Shown: in pieces, positions 34,470-46,049 of the stretch
Layout of the letters: every line of letters starts with the position of its first letter
Numbering within the stretch: position 1 is the stretch's first letter
NCBI GenBank assembly: GCA_015179045.1
Contig: WHUZ01000005.1
Coordinates: forward strand, 1,116,001 to 1,180,000
DNA from: Kalaharituber pfeilii
Taxonomy: Eukaryota; Ascomycota; Pezizomycetes; Pezizales; Pezizaceae
DNA: 64,000 nucleotides
Reading direction: 5' to 3'
The notes under the pieces: generated by a model
Told to the model about the DNA's origin: nothing
Seen by the model: only the letters and a program-made list of their open reading frames with translations
Database searches by the model: none
Translations under genes and position numbers: made by a program

Positions 34470-35150
34470 TGGCAACTGGGTTTGTGAGTAAGCAAATAAG
34501 TCAAGTCTCCAGTTGAGATGCCCGTATCTAGCATAAAGCTATATCTATAATAAATTTCAGAGTTAGGTTTGCACCAAGTACTTTGAACTTTAATACATCG
34601 ATGCGTAGATAATCAGAGCAGAATTCGCTACCGAAAGCAGAATGGTTTGTGATTATTCAGTTCTCGATGCGACGTCAAGCATGTTTGTAAATTCACCCAA
34701 ATCACTCGCTACAAATGTGATCATAATTGGTTTATAGCAATACTTTAGACAGACTGCAACTCTATACTGATGCGGTTTGCAATCTTTTTCGCATAGTGCT
34801 ATTTAAATGGATAATTTGGCAGCGGACTGGAAGCACGTGCGCAATTTTCTTTTATTTTTAGTTTTATTTATTTGCCTTATCACATTATATGTTGTGATGA
34901 ACTCGCACACACTATCTGCTTCAACCTATTTTCAAACCCCGTTCTCATGCTTCAACCTTCTGCTTATGCCATCCCCTCCAATGGACCGCAGTTTCAGTAG
35001 AGTCCATTGTACTGTATCAGCAAGTAAGCATATATACTTCTGTTCTATTTGCTCAGACGTCGAAACCCACGTTGGGTTGGGATGTGACAATGGTGCTGTT
35101 GTCATACGTACTTCCTGCGGCCTTGGCTTCTGGAAGCCCCCAACGTAAAT
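34470..35150. other. Intergenic, no supported gene
   Basis: AT-rich. One plus-strand frame at 34807-35148 opens with a hydrophobic stretch, but the rest is unconvincing. Confidence 0.35.
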
Positions 35151-35238
35151 TACAGGCATCCCTGGCTATATTGAAGGCCAAGAATCCGCCCTCTTTACTT
35201 CACGATAGCAAGCTTTCACTATAGCAAGGGTCATGTGC
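35151..35238. mobile_element. Short pogo-like inverted-repeat element (truncated copy)
   Basis: Left end TACAGGCATCCCTGGCTATA followed by TTGAAGGCCAAGAATCCG. The right end reads CACTATAGCAAGGGTCATGT. It matches, inverted, the element at 54056-54183, whose end reads GGATTCTTGGCCTTCA then TTACAGCCAGGGTCACCTGT. A TA target and CAG-type ends suggest the Tc1/pogo group. Confidence 0.55.
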
Positions 35239-35579
35239 TTGCCCCCAAGTAGGCAGGGGGTGAAAAAAAAGGTCAAATGCGGATATTTTCAGTGCATGAT
35301 ATTCAGATCCCAAGTGCAAATTCAGTTCCGTACCCGACCGCCAGCATCAAGCCTCCTCAACGCCGCTTTGGATATCCAGCTCAAGAGCAATGGAAGATGT
35401 GTTGCACTCGCCAGGAAGCGGCACAGCATCAGGAGAAATGACTTTAAAAGACTTCTGCAAATTATTCCCTAATCCCAATGGAGGCCTTATCTTCAATGTC
35501 TATGATATTGAAGCAGTCAAATACACTAAACGTTTTTTTGTCTCTTTTTTGTATCACCACTCTGCTATCATAAGCGAGC

Positions 35580-35651
35580 CTTCGCCACTAGTCTGGTTGC
35601 ACCAACCCTCCGTACGGTCGGAGGGTTGGTGCAACCAGACTACTTCGCCAC
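35580..35651. mobile_element. 54-bp perfect hairpin with 9-bp target duplication (MULE-like)
   Basis: Element 35589-35642 is two perfect 24-base arms (TAGTCTGGTTGCACCAACC then CTCCG) around a 6-base loop. It is flanked by perfect 9-bp direct repeats CTTCGCCAC at 35580-35588 and 35643-35651. It shares TAGTCT termini and 9-bp duplication with the element at 14490-14559. With so little interior it cannot encode anything. Confidence 0.72.
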
Positions 35652-36326
35652 AAAAAAAGCCCATCCATGTAAATCACGTGCTCTACACGCCATGGCGGCA
35701 ACAACGCCTTCTACACCAGTAACCCCCTCAATGATATTGACCGCCGAGCGAAGCGAGTGGGGTCCTCTTTCGAAGAGAGAGCATATAGGGAGGGATCCCC
35801 CACCTCGCCGATCGCTACACTTCGCCTCACGGTCGGGAGGTGGGGCACTGCTAGTAAGTCAGTACTGAGGTTACGCCCCGGTATTTCACTATAGCATGTA
35901 GACTTTACCTGTTGCTGAATCAATTACTCCTGAAAAGTCCTTCACTTTCACTAGGGAGATTTTGCTGGCGCCATGGATAGTCCCAGGGAGCCATTGGGAT
36001 AGCCGCGCCACGCGCTAGAAAGTCCCACGGAGGGAATTTTCACCCTGAGCCTGGACATTGGGTCTGGATCCCTGGAAACAACCTCTTTTGGACCCCCATC
36101 TATCTTCATCAGTTTTTATCCAATTTTCAATCTGAAAGCAGGAATCAATTCCATGAGTCGAATCACATGGGCAGCCACAAATCAGGGAATATCTGAACCC
36201 ATTGAGTCATGATCTATGCAATTGAAAGGAACTGAATATCTCTATAGGATCCAAGCTAACATGAGAGCCTGCATAACATGCATCTACGCCAGTAGTCTCA
36301 TGCCAAGCCCAATACTTGCACCAATC
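35652..36326. other. Intergenic with inverted GC-rich segments
   Basis: At about 35740-35850 there are inverted CCCACCTCG/GAGGTGGG segments and a GCGAAGCGAG motif, probably more transposon remains. No gene seen. Confidence 0.35.
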
Positions 36327-36402
36327 TACAGTAACCCGTCAAAATTAGGCAATATTAAGGTAAGTGTATCATGCAAGCCAAGACTTTTGACGGGTCACTG
36401 TA
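36327..36402. mobile_element. 76-bp inverted-repeat MITE, pogo-like ends
   Basis: Starts TACAGTAACCCGTCAAAA and ends TTTTGACGGGTCACTGTA, inverted repeats of 18 bases with one mismatch (extended by a flanking C/G). The TA at both ends fits a TA target duplication. Confidence 0.7.
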
Positions 36403-37084
36403 GTGCCATCACTTACTAATAAACAACAGAAAATCGAAAGTGACGGAGCAAAACCTCAATTGGGGGCTGTGCCACACACTAAAAGACTTCCCTGACGCAT
36501 CGCTGGGTAGCAAAATCTTCCTATAGCGCATGCACAAACGATCTCCCCCATTCCTCCACGATAGCCGGGGTCACCTGTTATTGGAGGCGTTTTTTTGCGA
36601 TACCGGTTCGAGGATGGGGGCAGCTAATTGTTCGTACCAGTACGCACCAGGACCGGCCAAGAGGTCATAAACCCAGTCTGATTTGAAGAAGCATCCAACT
36701 TTCTTGTTGAGTCGGTTAACCTTTTCTCTATGGAGTGTCGAAACTTTACTTAAACGTTACTAGATTTACCAATTAAGTAACATTAGATAGTAACAAATAG
36801 AGGGTAATGAAAGCGAGGCGTAGTAACCTTTACCGAGTGCATACCTGGAATCGCACGTTTTACGCCTGTAATCTGTTATTGGGCTGTTATTTTCATATAA
36901 TCTCAGACCTCTTAGATTTTTTTTTCCTCATACAAAGGTCATTTAATGCGCTTTATTAGAGAGCTTTTGCAACATCTCCGTAATTTTCTCCGTAGTGCTA
37001 CGCCACACTGTAGCCGTGATAACGGCGGCTTTGTCGTTTACAGAAAACTTTGAAAAAATCTTCGTACTTACAGGGAAAACTGCA

Positions 37085-37532
37085 TACAGTTGCACCTTGC
37101 TATACCGGAGAACCATAATCCAGCACTTTCTGTCCGGTTTAACCTAGCGTCCGGTATAACAAATTTTGCAGCGGAGCCCACCAGGTGGGGCACAGGGCTT
37201 GGTAAGCCAATTGAGAGGTACAATATGTCTGGAGACTGGGTCCCAGGGGGTACCCTCTTCTTAATCTCCTCAGATATTACAGAACTTCAAACAATGAATT
37301 CAAGATATAGAGAGCACTTCAAAAATACCACTATAACACATGGAAGGTACAAAAGTAGTCTCATGATTTTGGCCTTTGCCCAGTTCAGCTAACTAGTTTA
37401 TATGTAATTTGAATTTAAAAGTCTACAGTTCTGTTGTCCAGTCCAGTCTAACTGGGCATCCAGTATAGCTAATTTTTTTGTATGTGAACTGCAAAAACTG
37501 TCAAGGGCCGTCCAGTATCTAGGTAAACTGTA
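37085..37532. mobile_element. About 450-bp inverted-repeat element, Fot1/pogo-like
   Basis: Left end TACAGTTGCACCTTGCTATA then CCGG. Right end, reversed, TACAGTTTACCTAGATACTGG. Internal GTCCGGTATAAC- and GCTATACTGG-type repeats lie near both ends, as in fungal Fot1/pogo elements. The interior frame (37090-37392) has no transposase motif, so it is non-autonomous. Confidence 0.55.
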
Positions 37533-37542
37533 CATCCTTGTA

Positions 37543-37882
37543 ACAGCGGTATTCAGATAAGATTGTGCCCCTATAAAATGGAATCCAGCGGACAAACCAG
37601 TTTATCCGGTCTGTAGTCTGAGTACCTATTGTGAAAATCGGATTTTTTTGTCCAATCGGAAACCAGTTTTGGGTCACACTGGAATTTATGCATGCCAGGT
37701 CCTGGATACTGTATCAAGGCCTGCAAGATGCATCATATATATGCAGTTGTCGCAAAAATCCGACCGGATTTATTTCGCGACAAAACGCAATAAAGTTTTT
37801 TATGGAGATGACCGGATTTTCCGGACTTGATAAAATCTGAAATCCGGAAAATCCGGCCAGATTATCTAATCTGAATACAGTA
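37543..37882 (+). mobile_element. MITE family 1, copy 3
   Basis: About 340 bp, AGCGGTATTCAGATAAGA to TCTAATCTGAATACAGTA, sharing internal blocks with copies 1 and 4. Both termini have point changes. It lies 10 bases from the pogo-like element at 37085-37532. Confidence 0.75.
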
Positions 37883-40489
37883 CTTGTCTCATAACCAGAT
37901 GCTGACCAGCATTCGGACCTCACTCGGACGCTTGGCTAAGAATTCTAAACCCTATCATAGCCCACTTGTCACAACTGTCCGAATTAGTCTGCGCCACGAC
38001 TCCCATGTGTTGAGCACGCTAGCCCCTAGGTATGGCGCCCCTGGATCAGTTTCGAGTATGCCCCCTGGCATCAACCTAAAATGCAGTGGACCTCGACGCC
38101 ATGCACGTCAGTTCGTTGTTGGGGTATTCTTCCGATCAATTTTGATGAGGAAGGTTTTGCTTAAAAAATGAGAAGGAGGCGATAGAAACATGCAACCTGG
38201 ATCATGCATCTGTGTGAAAAAGGCTCGCTTACTTAAATTCTAGACTGAGCTGCTGGAACTTCGTGCCCGGACTATTATTTTCTGGGTACGAGAACAATCA
38301 TATCCTCTCTATTGTACGCATTCCCGCGAGGTGCTTGACTACCTACTTGACTGCACGTTGATTTCATCGCGTTTTGTTCCAGGGGAGAAAAAACTTCTAC
38401 ATAGTGCGGTACTTATTTTGACCCTTCAACTGCCATGCTGTGATAAAAAAGCAATGCTAGTACTTATAAAAGAAGTACACTAGTGTAAGAACATTCTAAA
38501 AAACGCCCCCAAAAACTAAATTTCCCCCACTCGCCTCCTCAACCCGCTAATGAAATACGATTGCGGATCGATGTCCTAGAAAAAACCTAAGAAGGAACGT
38601 CGACTAATCGTTTCGAGATGGAGGCCTCCGTGTGCGAGAGACACGAGCGAGTGCGCAGCGTGATAGTTGCCAGTGGAGAGGCGAAAAGGTATAGGAAAAT
38701 CCCCTTGAGACCTTGCCCGCTGAGTCTGAACATGGACCCTAGACTCCTTAATCGTTCGGCTTCCCGTTTGTCCTGTCTCTTCGGAGCTCGGCTACTTTAT
38801 GAAAAATCAAAAATATCAGGCTTACCGTCAACATAATCGAATAGTGCAGCCATCAATTTGTTCTCATACCTTACCCCGGCTTTGCTTTATGCTCTATCCT
38901 TCCGCCTACAATTTTCTGCTCACTCTCCTTACCTATCCGTACCTCTAGAAAGCTTTCCACCTTGATTGTGGCCTAGAATTTCGGCAGCTCAGACAACTCT
39001 GACGATTTGGTCCAACGAGACTATCATGATTGAACGGCTCAGCCAGTGATCCTGATTGTACACCTTTAGTCTAGCTACCTTAGGCCTAACACTACTTAAC
39101 CGCTCAAAATTTTCATAAAATAATCAACCTAGGTGGTCTCGGATCTGGCTATAGAGTCGTCTTCTTGGTCTGGCCGGGAGTACAGCGTACCCCCTTCCCT
39201 ACTCGAAGACGGCTAATGATCACGCTTGGTGGCCGCTCATGCTCTAGCAACCCATATGATAGTCAGCCCACCTTCGGTAACGCCTGATTGTGCCAGATAT
39301 CCGAAGCATGCAGCAGCCCTCATGCCCTTCCACACGGCTATGCCCCAAGCACAACGTGTATCCTATTTACTCACATGAAACTGACAGGAACAAATAGCAC
39401 TGAACATGTACCTTGATTTCCCAGCTAGATTTTGGACGTGTCTGTATCTTTATGCCATGCTTCTTGGCCATGCTGTAAACCAAATCTCGCTTGACTTGTG
39501 CGACCGTACTCTACTACACACGGTCCAGATGCCCTAATGCACCGTTTGGTCCTAGTATGTAATACATACCAGTCAGCAACTCTGCAGCAGGGTTGTATTT
39601 CGGTTATCATCCGACGTGTACAGGCGGCATGGCACTATTGCCAGCAAAAGCTCTTGCGATGCCCTGCCGTCATTACCTCCCGTTCATGAAGGCTTTTTTG
39701 TAAACGGGTAAAGTCAAGATGATCGGCGTGAAAGCACGCAGTTAGCACCCTCAGGGAGAAGCCGTCATGCAGTTGGCCAATGGGAAACCTCCATTGGTCC
39801 CAAGAATTACGTTGGGATAATTGATGCCTGCTTGTGCGGGGCTAGTACTGTGGAGAAAATTTGGAAGAGCGACATATGAAATGGGAATGGGTCCCTTAGA
39901 ATGGTGTTTGAGCAGCGTTGCATGCTCTTTTGCTTCTAACGGGGCCATCATTGGTGAGAGTTCAGTGATACTTTCCGTACCATGGGAGCGACAAGTTCGA
40001 GCTACACGCTCCCCTATCTGGATTAGAGCAACAAAAATCTTGCACCCTCTCCCTACTACCAGAAGGCAGAGGCAAATAATTCTTACATAACGATAGAGTA
40101 CAGGAGCGAAGCCATGCTGGTTAAGCAACGTCTTCGAGGATAAGCAACCCTTGTAAGGAAGAGCTATAGCTCGCCCGGGTCCCACGCCCTGTGTCCCTGG
40201 GGATGAATTGCCGGGTTGCTTATAATACCAAGTGGGGGTGTCCACAAGAACAATTAACAAGCGTTCAGATATCAGGCGGAGTGGCAGCCAGGAAATTTTT
40301 GCGGATGGTAAAATCTCATCGCGGAAGTCGAACACATTGCACAGTAGGCACGCCCTCCACTCCGAAAGGAAAGGGAAAAAAGATACAGAAAAAGAAAGGA
40401 GATAGAGAAATAGACAAAAAATAAAATCCTGTCTTGCAATTGCACCTGCGACACAGCTTGCACCAGTTGGATGCTTGCGCCTGCTCAGC
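37883..40489. other. Intergenic, includes recurrent motif copy B
   Basis: About 2.6 kb with no supported gene. The recurrent motif at 38260-38295 reads TTCGTGCCCGGACTATTATT then TTCTGGGTACGAGAAC, so here it folds into a hairpin of the motif against itself. The region just before 40490 is the promoter of the sugar transporter. The 39751-40491 minus-strand open frame has no domain content. Confidence 0.4.
38260..38295 (+). repeat. Recurrent motif, copy B (self-inverted)
   Basis: TTCGTGCCCGGACTATTATT then TTCTGGGTACGAGAAC. The second half is the inverse of the motif's start, making a hairpin of the motif on itself. Confidence 0.5.
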
Positions 40490-42878
40490 ATGTCCGGGAC
40501 CCCAGAACCTAATAGATCCTCTCGCCTGGACGACGCATCAATTGTTGAATGCAGAGCGCGCGATTCAGATGACGACTTGCTACATGAACACAGCTTGCCT
40601 CCCAGCAGTCATCATCCACGGCATCGTATCACAGCGCGGATATCGTCTGGAGTGGACCCTCCAGTGAAACTCTTCAGCATTTTTGATTCAGCACCTCCAT
40701 TCGGAGCAAAAGTGCAACAGGTTCAGAGTTCCGAGCCAATGGTCAATCAGTTTCCCGAACCCAAAACTGCTCCCAGCCCCATGCCCGCCGACCCGGGGAT
40801 AGATCTCAATAGACCTTCCATGGTCATAGAAAGAATCAAATCATTATTGCCTTTCTTGCGATTGAAGCCCAAGCCTACACCTTCCGTAGGCCCACACCAA
40901 AAGGTTGTCCCGAACGTCGCTTTTGCAGATGCATTACATACAGAAAATCCAAGCCCCTGGGGCAAGGGGATGTTTAAGCTATATTTTTTCTTATTGGTTG
41001 CATTTTTCAACTCGTTCTCGAATGGCTATGATGCAAGTCTAATGGGTGGGATAAACAATATGGACTATTATCGAACGTATGGAATTCCAGACGGTTGTTT
41101 TTCTGACAAATTGCTGACTTACTTTTAACAGATATTTCAGTATTTCGAGTAAAACCGGATCAGAAACTGGTCTCATTTTCTCGGTCTTTGCTATTGGCAA
41201 CATTTGCGGTTCCTTCTTTTGTGGTCCTTTATCCGATTTATGGGGCCGTAGGTGGGGTATGTTCCATGGGGCTGTCATAATTATCGCGGGTGCTTGCATC
41301 CAAGGGTTTGCATATTCGGGTCCAAATCGTGATAACAGAGTCATGTTCATTCTGGGGCGATTTCTGGTCGGGTTTGGGACAGCTACAAGTCAGACTGCAG
41401 GTCCTAGTTATGTTGCAGAAATGGCTCATCCTGCCTGGCGTGGTGTGTTAACAGGATTTTTCAATTGTTGGTTTTTTCTCGGCGGGGTATGTGATAGACT
41501 GATTTTCCTCCACCGTTCATGCATGGAAATCGGGACCCTCAATTCTATTTCTACCACAACGGCTTGCTGATTTGGGAATATAATAATATAGATCACAGCA
41601 ACATGGACCATGTACCGAACATCTATGATCAAATCAGAGATATCCTGGCGGCTGCCAAGTTGGCTGCAGTGCGTACCTGCCGGATTGGTCATGATTGGTT
41701 GTATTTTCATCCCAGAGACTCCCCGCTGGCTATTTTCCAATGACCAACAGGAAGAGGCCATTCGCGTCCTTACCAAATTCCACGGTGGAGGGAATCGAAG
41801 AAGCCCGATTGTTGTCCTTACATTGCGAGAAATGATAGACAGAATTCTTATCGAGGGTTCAGATAAAAGATGGTGGGATTATTCTGAACTAGTTATATCG
41901 AGGGCTGCGAGGTATAGATTGCTCTGTGTTGGATGCCTTGCTGTTTTTGGTCAGGTAGGTCGCGGATAGGTTTATCCCTCTTGGCCATTTGTGTTCTTAT
42001 TGCTGAAACAACCAAAGTGGTCAGGAAATGGCGCTGTCACATATTTCATGCCCGTTTTATTGGAACATGTTGGAATCCATAATCCCACTACGCAGTTGCT
42101 GTATAACGCTGTTCTTCACATACTTCAGTTTACTGTATCTACCTGCGGAGCGCTCTGCATCGACAGATTAGGACGTAGACCTACTCTTATGGTTGGAACT
42201 TCACTGTTTGTGGTTTGGTGGCTTATTATTACAGTACTTATGAGCTTCATTCCTCTCGACCATCGCAATGGGCTTGATCAAATGGACCATAAGGCGACCA
42301 GCATCATCCAGGGTAGCCGAGCGGCCATCGCTATGATATACTTGTTTGCATTGACATACAGTTTCTCCTACACACCGCTGCAGGCTTTATACCCTGTCGA
42401 GTGTCTATCGTATGAAACACGTGCCAAGGGAATGGGTATTTACAATCTAATCGTGAACATTGCGGCACTCTACAACACCTACGGAATACCAACCGTGGTT
42501 GAAAAAATCGGATGGAAAATGTACTGGATATACGTGGTTTGGAACGTGTTCGAAGTCATTTTCATTTGGTTTTTGTATGTTTCACCCTCATTTATTATTC
42601 AAGGCAACGGTGCTAATGTTCATTGCAGCTTTGTGGAGACTAAAGGTCGCACATTAGAGGAAATCAACGAAATATTCGAAGCAAAGAATCCCGTTAAGAA
42701 GAGTTTGCAAAAGCACATTGTAGAAGAAACCGATTTAGGTCTGCTATACCATGGATTGTTGAGCGAACTTCAGGATATGGAAGGCGTTGTCTCACCTCTA
42801 CCACAAAATCCCCATGTTGTACCACCAGGATTCTCTGCTTCCCCATATCCTCTTGAAGCCACCTTTGAGAGCACATGA
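40490..42878 (+). CDS. MFS sugar transporter (lactose/hexose permease type), five exons
   Basis: Exons 40490-41076, 41132-41486, 41592-41954, 42018-42574 and 42629-42878 give 703 residues; all introns are GT-AG with matching phases. The N-terminal 160 residues are a Ser/Pro-rich cytoplasmic extension, longer than in most family members. The first helix follows (LYFFLLVAFFNSFSNGYDAS), then the hallmark motifs: LSDLWGRRWG (loop 2-3), LGRFLVGFGTA, IPETPRWL before the central loop, DRLGRRPTLMVG, the YPVECLSYETRAKGMG motif, and VETKGRTLEEINEIFE after the last helix. Splicing of the final intron restores IWFFFVETKG. These are classical sugar-porter signatures; the NGYDASLMGGINNMDYY start resembles fungal lactose/hexose permeases. 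It should be a 12-helix plasma-membrane proton-sugar symporter; the exact sugar is not readable. Confidence 0.95.
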
Positions 42879-43629
42879 TTAGAAACTCTATATTATTGTT
42901 ACCTTACTTCATTCTATTTATATACTAATTTCTTTTCATTTGTCTTCCTTTCTGCGTTCATACCCATGGTTTGTACAATTGCATTTCTGCGCGTTTCTGG
43001 TGGGTATCTTCACCTGGGGTTCTTCTTACTCGGCGGGCTGCTTTGTTTTCTTATTCTCGTTAATCTCGGAAGTTGTTACTTTCTTGGAGAACGGGTTCTG
43101 GTTTTGTTTTGTACCTGTGATGATGAGACGGCTGCTTTCTCCTTTATGTATGTTTACCTAATACCACCTCTCTCGAATACCCCCTCTTCCCATGCGATGT
43201 CACTGGACGTCACATATCACACAAGACATTGTCGAATACCATTAGCCATCGTCTAAAAAACCTTTATGTTCAAGCATGTACTTATATAAGTTTTCTTTTT
43301 CTACCCTTGTCTCACCTGCTAGACTTAGATGTAACCAACTCTGCAGGGCACATTTTCGTACGATGAGTATGAATCAAGATCTGCTGGCATTGGACTTTTT
43401 GCCAGAGATGTGGAGATTTTTTTTTCTGTTCTATACTTTGTAACTTCAACTTTTCTTTTTCTTTTTTCCTTTCCTTTTTCCCATCCTATCTATCACCAGG
43501 GAACGCCATGGGGGCTTAGATATTACTATGTACTTGACTTTTCATCGGCACGCGGTACGGCTTGTATATATGTCTATGTACATATGTGGATATGTCTCTT
43601 TATAAGCTCACATGTCCAAAAATGCATAA
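42879..43629. other. 3' flank of the transporter and intergenic
   Basis: T-rich sequence after the stop at 42878, probably 3' UTR, then AT-rich sequence with T-runs at about 43420-43490. No gene seen. Confidence 0.35.
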
Positions 43630-44023
43630 TAGCGGTATTCAGATTAGACGATCCCCATATAAAATGGAATCCGGCAGACAAACCAGTTTATCTGGTCTGT
43701 AGTCTAAGTACCCTCTTGTGAGAATCGGATTTTTTTGACAAATCGGAAACCGGTTTTGGGTCCAAAAATCCACTGGAATTTATGCATGCCAGGTCCTGGA
43801 TACTGCATCAAGACCTGCAAGATGCATCATATATATGCAGTTGTCGCAAAAAATCCGACCGGATTTATTTCGCAGAAAAACACGAAAATAAACCGGTTCA
43901 ACTGGTTTATAACATGAAAAAGACCAGATAAAATTTTGTATGGAGATGACCAGATTTTCCGGACTTGATAATATTCTAAAATCTGAAAAAATCTGGCCAA
44001 ATTCTCTAATCTGAATACCGCTA
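43630..44023 (+). mobile_element. MITE family 1, copy 4 (best-preserved, 394 bp)
   Basis: Perfect 19-bp terminal inverted repeats TAGCGGTATTCAGATTAGA and TCTAATCTGAATACCGCTA. It is the fullest copy and serves as reference for the family. Internal inverted ATCCGG-rich segments suggest strong secondary structure. No coding capacity. Confidence 0.85.
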
Positions 44024-45300
44024 ATGATAAACGAACAAATAAATAAGTGTGTGTGCCTCAGGACATCCTGACGGTGAGACTAGAGTATTTTATATGGTTC
44101 TCAGAAATATCGGTAAACACCGAGAAGCATGTCGGAGTGTTAATTCGATTAGAGGAAGATATGAGAGGGTGCCGACCACTGAAAAGGGGCGTTGGCATAT
44201 CAAGGCAAGTCTCCCGCCGGCCATAGACTGAAGAAAACGACGCTTCCGACTCTGCCATGCCTAAGCTTCAGATCGCTAAGCTAGGGCTATGGTGGTGATC
44301 ACAATCTAAAGTCTCATACTATACCTCAATATCGTAAGGTGGGATATAGAAATGACTCGCTGTTCAATTTTTGGACTCTGAGGATTACCATTTGAATCCA
44401 GTTACGCGGTACGTAAGGTAGGCCGTCTACTAATTAACTAAGTAAAGAGTCGCTATAGAAACGAGGTAGTTAAGAAGTAAATAAGCGTTATATTTGTTAG
44501 GGTCGAGTTCCGGGTTCTTGCCCCTCTAACTCCAGTGGGTCCGGCTTCTCATTTATACAGAAGTAATTCTTTCAGGACAGTATAGTTAATCCAGTTCAAA
44601 CGGTACCTGGGGATCAAGCCAGGCCCTGAAAATGCCAAGTGGAAACAGCCTTAACAGTTGACCAACCCATACATGAAAACAATGCGACATTGATAAGAAA
44701 TCCGAAACGCCTTGATGCAGATCTCATGCTAATAACGGCGCCTATGCAAAAGACTTAATGCAGATCTCCAACAATCATGACTCCGGCGCCTATGCAAAAG
44801 ACAATGAATAAAATAGAAGAGGTTATTGCGCAATACCCTTTGCGAAACAGGACTGCCGTTCATAGTCAGTAACCAAGATTGCTAATCTTAGCAGTTACTT
44901 ACACCGTGCCGGGCAACCCATTACCACCAGCCTACTTGTTGGTGTTAGCTAGACATCCTAGTAATAGTACTGAGGTGGTAATAGAGAGGATGCGATGTCA
45001 ACTGGCTCTATTTGCAGGGGCACTGGCACGACGACAAGGCCCCCTGTTCAACACCCTGGTGATAGAGCCAGCAGGGGTCAGAAGCCAGATAGACTGGCTG
45101 TAAAAAATGCGTTTTCTCAGTTGCGGTGGCTCCTACAAACCCACAGAAAAAATCCCACTATACATACATACAAACTCACAGAAAAAATCAAAATGTACGA
45201 AAGTACGGACTCCATGCCACACGAGAACTCTACAGCCTATTCAGCGACAGGACTGGAGAATGCGCCTGCGTTTTTGCCATCAGCATGTTTAGGGACATTA
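44024..45300. other. Intergenic with a diverged tandem duplication
   Basis: At about 44714-44805 an approximately 47-base unit (…ATGCAGATCTC…GGCGCCTATGCAAAAGAC) is present twice with mismatches. A 75-codon frame at 44879-45103 is unsupported. No gene called. Confidence 0.4.
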
Positions 45301-45389
45301 TTACTAGCTAGTAAAATATGTATTCAGACATAGCGTATGTTGTGCATTAGTACCCCTGTCCGAATACATATTTTACTGGCTAGTAGTAA
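45301..45389. mobile_element. 89-bp hairpin MITE
   Basis: Left arm TTACTAGCTAGTAAAATATG then TATTCAGACA. The right arm is its inverse with small differences (TGTCCGAATACATATTTTAC). The 26-base loop is unrelated. No target duplication is certain. Confidence 0.6.
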
Positions 45390-46049
45390 ATGCTCGGACA
45401 GCATTGTGGATATGAATGAATGCATAAATGCAAGTTGACATGTAAAACAGTGCATATGATTATAAGAAATATACCTTTTTCACGTTTAGAGCCAGACAGT
45501 ACCCCCTTGTCAACAGTGTCAAGGGGCCCAAGCAAAATCGCATCCTGAAATCACAGAGCCAGCTCTATATTTTGCCCGCTTTGCCATCTTGAGCTTGGTC
45601 GGAAGATTTGGAGTAAGGCCAGCTTTAAATCGCATCCTCTCTAATACCTCTTGACGACACTTCAGCGAGACGTTTATATGGCATGACAGGTTACCCCTGT
45701 AACAAATCCTGCCTACTTATATAGGCGTACGTGATGTAAGTGTTGAAGAACCAGACATGTAGTGTTGAGGTCGCATGCCAAGTGATTTCATTAAGCTATA
45801 AAATTCTTGGCATATGCAGAAGTCACGGGCTATAGCCAAAAAGGGTAGCGACATCCAAAAATGGAAAGCCAGATATTTCTGATTGCCCTATACACATATC
45901 ACAAGTATGTACCTCTCAGTGGAAAGGCGAGATAAATTATATTGTGTGGAGAAAATCACTTCACGAAAGAACGGAACTTTGACAGATTCCGATACATACA
46001 GTGATAATGTGTTAACAGCTCGACAAAGTGAGTATTGAATACCCTAACT
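45390..46049. other. Intergenic, no gene seen
   Basis: AT-rich sequence without a convincing frame or repeat. Confidence 0.3.

Noticed and set aside
39751..40491. A 246-codon minus-strand frame upstream of the sugar transporter
   Set aside because: Overlaps the transporter promoter, translation shows no motif, and its composition is uneven; not believed coding.
44879..45103. A 75-codon frame resembling coding sequence
   Set aside because: Starts with TTG, no domain and no neighbouring exon; could be a repeat relic.
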